A stretch of 64,000 nt of DNA from Streptomyces scabiei 87.22 (lineage in GTDB: Bacteria > Actinomycetota > Actinomycetes > Streptomycetales > Streptomycetaceae): contig NC_013929.1 in assembly GCF_000091305.1 (NCBI RefSeq), forward strand, positions 434,001-498,000, in the 5' to 3' direction. Both the position numbers and the translations under genes were made by a program. Shown one piece after another: positions 60,409-64,000 of the stretch (positions within the stretch are counted from its first letter, which is position 1; the number at the start of each line of letters is the position of its first letter). The notes beneath the pieces were generated by a model, which was not told the DNA's origin, did no database searches, and saw nothing but the letters and a program-made list of their open reading frames with translations.

Positions 60409-60995
60409 CACGTCGTACGCGTACCGCCGTCGACCGGACGGTGCTCGGCCTCGGCGGTCTGGTCCTGGCCCTCGCGGGATCATGGCTCGCCGCCACGGAC
60501 CGGACCCTCACGGACCGGCTGCCGTCCTGGTGGCCCCCCGCGTCCGCGGGCTCGGTCCTGCTGGACCGGGACAGGCTGGCTCACCTGCGCGTCGAGGGCT
60601 GGTGGACACCCACCGTCACGGCCGCGGCGATCATCCTGACCGTGCTGTGCGCGTACGGGACCCTCGCCCGGTTCCGTTCGGGCCGGACACGGCCGATCAC
60701 GCTGCCCTCCCCCGGCGGCACGGTGCGCCCCGGGGCACTGGCCGAGGCGCTGTCGGCGCGCGTGGAGGCGCTTCCCGGCGTGGCCCGCGGCCGTGGCCGG
60801 GTCCTTCCCCGTCCCGGACGGCGGCTGGAGATCGGCCTGCGGGTCTGGCTCGAACCGGGCACCGCCCCGGAAACCGTCCTGCCCGCCCTCTGCGCGGTGG
60901 CGGCGGAGGCCGAGCGGGCGGCGGCACCGTACACGGCACACACCCGGGTCCGGCTGAGCGCCGCCGCGCCGCGCCGCAGCGCCCATGTCCGCTGA
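60405..60995 (+). CDS. AmaP-like alkaline shock membrane anchor
   Basis: A 196-residue protein. Helix 1 (TVLGLGGLVLALAGSWLAAT), a loop, and helix 2 (TVTAAAIILTVLCAYGTLA) precede a soluble domain (ALAEALSARVEALPGVARGR, LEIGLRVWLEPGTAPETVLP). The two-helix hairpin then AmaP-type C-domain matches the alkaline shock response membrane anchor family. The gene starts in an ATGA overlap and ends 11 bp inside the next gene. Confidence 0.82.
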   Translation: MTRRTRTAVDRTVLGLGGLVLALAGSWLAATDRTLTDRLPSWWPPASAGSVLLDRDRLAHLRVEGWWTPTVTAAAIILTVLCAYGTLARFRSGRTRPITLPSPGGTVRPGALAEALSARVEALPGVARGRGRVLPRPGRRLEIGLRVWLEPGTAPETVLPALCAVAAEAERAAAPYTAHTRVRLSAAAPRRSAHVR

Positions 60996-61929
60996 CCCGT
61001 GCGTCGGCGGCGTCCGCCGGCTCCTGCGGTTGCGCCGGCCGCGCCTGCCCGCCTCGTGGTGGCCCGCACTGCGGCGCACGCCGGTGGCGCTGTGGCGGGA
61101 CGACGTCACGGACTACGCGGCGGCGCTGACGTACTACGCGATCCTCGCCGTGCTGCCCGCGATGCTGGCCACCGTCCTGGCCTTCGGCATGATCAGCCCG
61201 GACACGGCCGAGGAGTTCGTCACCCATGTCGCCGCGTACGCGCCGGCCGGCTCCGGCGCGGACCTGCACGCCGTCCTGGCGAGGATGCTCGGTGCGGGAT
61301 CCACGGCGTGGCCCCTGCTGGCGGCCGGTGCGGCGAGTGCGCTGTGGTCCGCCTCCAGTTATCTCGCCGTCTTCCGCCGTGCCCTGCACCGTATGCACCG
61401 CGTCGCGGACCGGCGTTCGCCCTGGCGCAAGGCTCACCGCATCGTGCTCACCGCGCTCGCGCAGCTCGGTCTGCTCCTCGTCGGGTCGCTCACCCTGCTG
61501 CTGTCCGGCCCGCTCGCGGAGGCCCTCGGCCGAACCCTCGGCCTGAACTCCACCGCGGCCTGGGTGTGGGGTCTGGTGCGCTGGCCGGTGCTGCTGTGCC
61601 TGGTCGCGCTGCTGGTCGTGGTCGTCTTCCACACCGGCCCGGCACCCGCGCGCCACAGCGGGCGCAGCCTGCCCGGCGGGGTGCTGGCCGCCGCGCTGTG
61701 GCTGGTGGTCTCGGCGGGCTTCTCCTCGTACGCCTCGGCGCTCGGTGCCTACAGCAGGCTCTACGGCTCCCTCGCCGGTGTGGTGGTCTTCCTGGTGTGG
61801 CTGTGGCTGTCGAACCTCGCCCTGCTCACCGGGGCGCAGTTCGCCGCGGAGCTGGGCGGCGACCGGGTCGAGGGTGTCGACGGCGTCGAGACGAACGGGG
61901 GGAACACCGAGAAGTCCCCGGCGCCGTAG
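60985..61929 (+). CDS. YihY/BrkB family membrane protein
   Basis: A 314-residue protein with about six helices. The family signature DDVTDYAAALTYYAILAVLP near residue 40 is followed by LWSASSYLAVFRRALHRMHR, SLPGGVLAAALWLVVSAGFS, and YSRLYGSLAGVVVFLVWLWL with SNLALLTGAQFAAEL. The function of YihY proteins is unsettled (once called ribonuclease BN). It overlaps the AmaP-like gene by 11 bp and ends the Asp23 operon. Confidence 0.92.
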   Translation: MSADPCVGGVRRLLRLRRPRLPASWWPALRRTPVALWRDDVTDYAAALTYYAILAVLPAMLATVLAFGMISPDTAEEFVTHVAAYAPAGSGADLHAVLARMLGAGSTAWPLLAAGAASALWSASSYLAVFRRALHRMHRVADRRSPWRKAHRIVLTALAQLGLLLVGSLTLLLSGPLAEALGRTLGLNSTAAWVWGLVRWPVLLCLVALLVVVVFHTGPAPARHSGRSLPGGVLAAALWLVVSAGFSSYASALGAYSRLYGSLAGVVVFLVWLWLSNLALLTGAQFAAELGGDRVEGVDGVETNGGNTEKSPAP

Positions 61930-61956
61930 TGCTTCCGGGGCGCGGAGCACCATCTG

Positions 61957-61972
61957 GAAACCGATCGGTTTC
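61957..61972. promoter_or_regulatory. Perfect 16-bp palindrome, TetR operator
   Basis: GAAACCGATCGGTTTC reads the same on both strands and lies 31 bp before the TetR start codon. A+T-flanked CCGATCGG palindromes are classic TetR-family operators, so autoregulation is expected. Confidence 0.8.
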
Positions 61973-62003
61973 TCTCGGGTCCGCTTCCGGTTAACCTCGT
62001 GGC

Positions 62004-62573
62004 ATGACCACCGAAGTGAAACCGGGCCCGAGGGAGCGTCTGCTGGAGGCGGCGGCCACGCTGACCTACCGCGACGGTGTCGGCATCGGCGTGGAGGCGC
62101 TGTGCAAGGCGGCAGGGGTGTCGAAGCGCTCCATGTACCAGCTGTTCGAGAGCAAGGACGAACTCCTGGCGGCAAGCCTGCAGGAGCGCGCCTCCGCCTA
62201 CGTGACGACGCTCCTGCCCGCGGCGGACGACGGCCGTTCCCCCCGTGAGCGGATCCTGCACGTCTTCGAGCAGGTGGAATCGCAGGCGGGAGCGCCCGAG
62301 TTCCGGGGGTGCCCGTATCTGGCCGTGCAGATCGAACTCAAGGACCGGAGCCATCCCGCGAGCCGCGTGGCCCATCGGATCAAGGCGGACCTGACCGCGT
62401 TCTTCCACGGCGAGGCCGAGCGGGGCGGCGCCGGCGATCCCGCACTGCTGGCCCGGCAGCTCAGCCTGGTCTTCGACGGCGCCAGCGCCCGCGCGGGCAT
62501 TCAGGCCGACGATCTGACCGGGCTGGTCGCCCCCACCGTCACGACCCTGCTCGACTCGGCCGGCATGCACTGA
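62004..62573 (+). CDS. TetR family transcriptional regulator
   Basis: A 189-residue repressor. The HTH is RERLLEAAATLTYRDGVGIG, VEALCKAAGVSKRSMYQLFE, and SKDELLAASLQ. The C-terminal domain includes QAGAPEFRGCPYLAVQIELK and VFDGASARAGIQADDLTGLV, typical of the TetR_C branch with a GCxxL motif. A perfect palindrome precedes it. It is convergent with xdhC, 26 bp apart; its regulated target is not evident beyond itself. Confidence 0.93.
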   Translation: MTTEVKPGPRERLLEAAATLTYRDGVGIGVEALCKAAGVSKRSMYQLFESKDELLAASLQERASAYVTTLLPAADDGRSPRERILHVFEQVESQAGAPEFRGCPYLAVQIELKDRSHPASRVAHRIKADLTAFFHGEAERGGAGDPALLARQLSLVFDGASARAGIQADDLTGLVAPTVTTLLDSAGMH

Positions 62574-62596
62574 ACAGCCCGGCATGCACTGAACAG
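62560..62596. repeat. 18-bp tandem duplication over a stop codon
   Basis: CCGGCATGCACTGAACAG occurs at 62560-62577 and again at 62579-62596. The first copy contains the last codons and TGA of the TetR gene. A recent slippage duplication is likely. Confidence 0.8.
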
Positions 62597-62599
62597 ACC

Positions 62600-63733
62600 T
62601 CAGCGGACCGCACGGGGCCGGACGAGGGAGCCGTGGATCGGTCCCGTGCCCCGGGTCAGCGGCAGCCCGGTGGCGCGGTTGGCGTGCGCGATGATCTCCG
62701 CGGTGATGGAGACGGCTGTCTCCTCGGGTGTGCGGGCGCCTAGGTCCAGCCCGATCGGTGAGCGCAGCCGTGCCAGCCGGTCCTCGGGCACTCCGGCCTC
62801 GCGCAGCCGCAGGAGCCGCGCCTCATGGGTGCGCCGGGATCCCATCGCGCCCACGTAGCCGACGGGCAGAGCGAGCGCCAGGCGCAGCAGGGGGATGTCG
62901 AACTTGGCGTCATGGGTGAGGACACAGATCGCGGTGCGGGCGTCGACCTCGGTGCCTTCCAGGTACCGGTGGGGCCAGTCGGCCACCACCTCGTCCGCCT
63001 CCGGGAACCGGGCCGCGGTGGCGAAGACCGGTCGCGCGTCGCACACGGTGACCCGGTAGCCGAGGGCGTGCCCGGCCCGGCTGAGGGCGGCTGCGAAGTC
63101 GACGGCGCCGAAGACCAGCATCCGGGGCCGGGAGGCATGCACGTGCACGAGGACGGACAGCGCGTCGGGGCAGGTGTCCGCCTCGCCGCCTATCCGGACA
63201 CGGGCGGTGCGTCCCGCGCGCAGGAGGGCGACGGCCTGTGCCGTCATCGCCCGGTCCACCTCGCCGCCGTCCGGCGTTCCGTGCGCGGCGGAGCCGTCGC
63301 CGCGCACGCACACCGCACGGCCGAGGAACCGCCCGGGGCCGTCGACGACCTGCGCCAGGGCCGTGGGCCCGCCCCGGCGGATCTCCTCGAAGGCGGCCGT
63401 CAGGTCGGGCCGTGTCGCGGGGTCGACACGTTGGACGAGGACGTCGAGTTCGCCGCCGCAGGTCAGTCCGACGGCGAAGGCGTCGTCGTCGGAGTAGCCG
63501 AACCAGACCCGCTGGGGCCCTGCTCCGTCCGCGAGGACCTGGCGGCACAGCTCGTACACGGCGCCCTCGACGCAACCGCCGGAGATGCTGCCGATCGCGT
63601 TGCCGTCCAGGTCCACCGCGACCGACGTACCGATCGGCAGGGGTGCGCTGCCGTGGACGTCGACGACGGTGGCCAGGGCGAAGGGGCGTGCCGCACGGCA
63701 CCAGCGGTGCAGAGTGTCCGCGATGTTGAACAT
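62600..63733 (-). CDS. xdhC: XdhC family molybdenum-enzyme maturation protein
   Basis: A 377-residue protein. The N-terminal XdhC/CoxI domain is FALATVVDVHGSAPLPIGTS with SISGGCVEGAVYELCRQVL. The C-terminal Rossmann domain has RMLVFGAVDFAAALSRAGHA, ICVLTHDAKFDIPLLRLAL, and YVGAMGSRRTHEARLLRL. XdhC binds molybdenum cofactor, promotes its sulfuration and inserts it into xanthine dehydrogenase-type enzymes. It lies downstream of such an enzyme gene (63900 onward) on the same strand, as expected for its client. Confidence 0.94.
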   Translation of the reverse strand: MFNIADTLHRWCRAARPFALATVVDVHGSAPLPIGTSVAVDLDGNAIGSISGGCVEGAVYELCRQVLADGAGPQRVWFGYSDDDAFAVGLTCGGELDVLVQRVDPATRPDLTAAFEEIRRGGPTALAQVVDGPGRFLGRAVCVRGDGSAAHGTPDGGEVDRAMTAQAVALLRAGRTARVRIGGEADTCPDALSVLVHVHASRPRMLVFGAVDFAAALSRAGHALGYRVTVCDARPVFATAARFPEADEVVADWPHRYLEGTEVDARTAICVLTHDAKFDIPLLRLALALPVGYVGAMGSRRTHEARLLRLREAGVPEDRLARLRSPIGLDLGARTPEETAVSITAEIIAHANRATGLPLTRGTGPIHGSLVRPRAVR

Positions 63734-63864
63734 GGGCCTGTCTCCGTGGGAAGGGGGGAAGGGTCGCCGCCGCGCGCGACGGGGAGCGAGCACGCGGCGG
63801 CGACCCGGGAGGTCCGGCGACCGGGCGGGGGCGGGCCGCCGGACGGGCAGGGACGCCCCGGGTA

Positions 63865-63888
63865 CCGGGCTTCTCCTCCGCGGCCCGG
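63865..63888 (-). terminator. Possible hairpin between molybdenum subunit gene and xdhC
   Basis: CCGGGC (63865-63870) pairs with GCCCGG (63883-63888) around a 12-nt loop, 11 nt downstream of the molybdenum-subunit stop. It could attenuate transcription into xdhC. Confidence 0.35.
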
Positions 63889-63899
63889 GGAACCCCGGT

Positions 63900-64000
63900 T
63901 CAGATCAACGCCTCCGCGGTGATGGGCAGTTCGCGGACACGGCGGCCGGTGGCGTTGAAGACCGCGTTGGCGACGGCCGCCGCCACGCCGACCTGGACGA
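63900..64000 (-). CDS. Xanthine dehydrogenase-type molybdopterin subunit, C-terminus (partial)
   Basis: Only the last 33 codons are in the window: VQVGVAAAVANAVFNATGRR and VRELPITAEALI then TGA at 63900. The VAAAVANAVFNATGxRxRELPIT ending is the conserved C-terminus of the large molybdenum-binding subunit of xanthine dehydrogenase and aldehyde oxidase family enzymes. The xdhC gene downstream supports this. The substrate cannot be told from this fragment. Confidence 0.8.
   Translation of the reverse strand, partial: VQVGVAAAVANAVFNATGRRVRELPITAEALI

Overview
This window is high-GC actinobacterial chromosome, almost certainly Streptomyces. The reasons are the roughly 70+ percent GC with strong third-position bias, frequent GTG starts, ATGA-type overlaps, apparent leaderless promoters, Tat-exported glycoside hydrolases carrying ricin-type CBM13 modules, and many ECF sigma, TetR, MerR and two-component regulators. 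I see no rRNA, tRNA, CRISPR array, transposase or phage genes. Identifications rest on reading motifs by eye; no database search was run.

Region 1 (1-8.1 kb): the 5' end of a lipoprotein gene, a TetR regulator, and an AsnC/Lrp regulator next to a 999-residue kinase / M23-like / class-III aminotransferase fusion. This faces a homoserine-dehydrogenase-like and aldehyde dehydrogenase pair. It looks like an amino-alcohol or hydroxy-amino-acid catabolic module. Region 2 (8.1-16.4 kb): four exported glycoside hydrolases (GH29, GH127, GH62, GH27), each with CBM13-type lectin repeats, suited to arabinose-, fucose- and galactose-decorated plant polysaccharide. Region 3 (16.4-26.1 kb): small regulatory units. 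These are an ArsR-type regulator with an MFS exporter, an ECF41 sigma factor with a FAD oxidoreductase, an ArsR regulator divergent from a dienelactone-hydrolase-like protein, an autoregulated MerR-DinB fusion, and a universal stress protein. Gene debris (a P450 C-terminus and a headless TetR) lies between them.

Region 4 (26.2-35.2 kb) is the most interesting. It holds a two-component system, a DM13 lipid- or membrane-anchored protein, an epimerase, a GT2 / DUF2064 / methyltransferase operon, a membrane molybdoenzyme (cytochrome-b-like plus sulfite-oxidase domain) and an ArnT/GT39-like membrane protein. A 16-bp element recurs in all three divergent promoter regions. At three promoters it sits 36-37 bp from a -10-like hexamer, which in turn lies 7-8 nt before the start codon. 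I propose one two-component regulon for envelope redox and glycoconjugate functions.

Region 5 (35.3-54.3 kb) resembles the DevR/OsdR dormancy and redox-stress clusters of actinobacteria. It has a GAF histidine kinase and LuxR-type regulator, three universal stress proteins, PPOX, SpoIIE phosphatase, phosphoketolase, PPK2, alcohol dehydrogenase, SulP and a cNMP-binding protein. A 14-bp palindrome (GGGCCG NN CGGCCC) occurs in four of its intergenic regions. Region 6 (54.4-61.9 kb): small membrane proteins, an HxlR/NmrA divergent pair, then an Asp23/Gls24 envelope-stress cluster. In that cluster an ECF sigma factor is translationally coupled to an Asp23-domain protein bearing a zinc anti-sigma motif. 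Region 7 (61.9-64 kb): a TetR regulator with a perfect 16-bp palindromic operator, XdhC, and the C-terminus of a xanthine-dehydrogenase-type molybdenum subunit running off the window.
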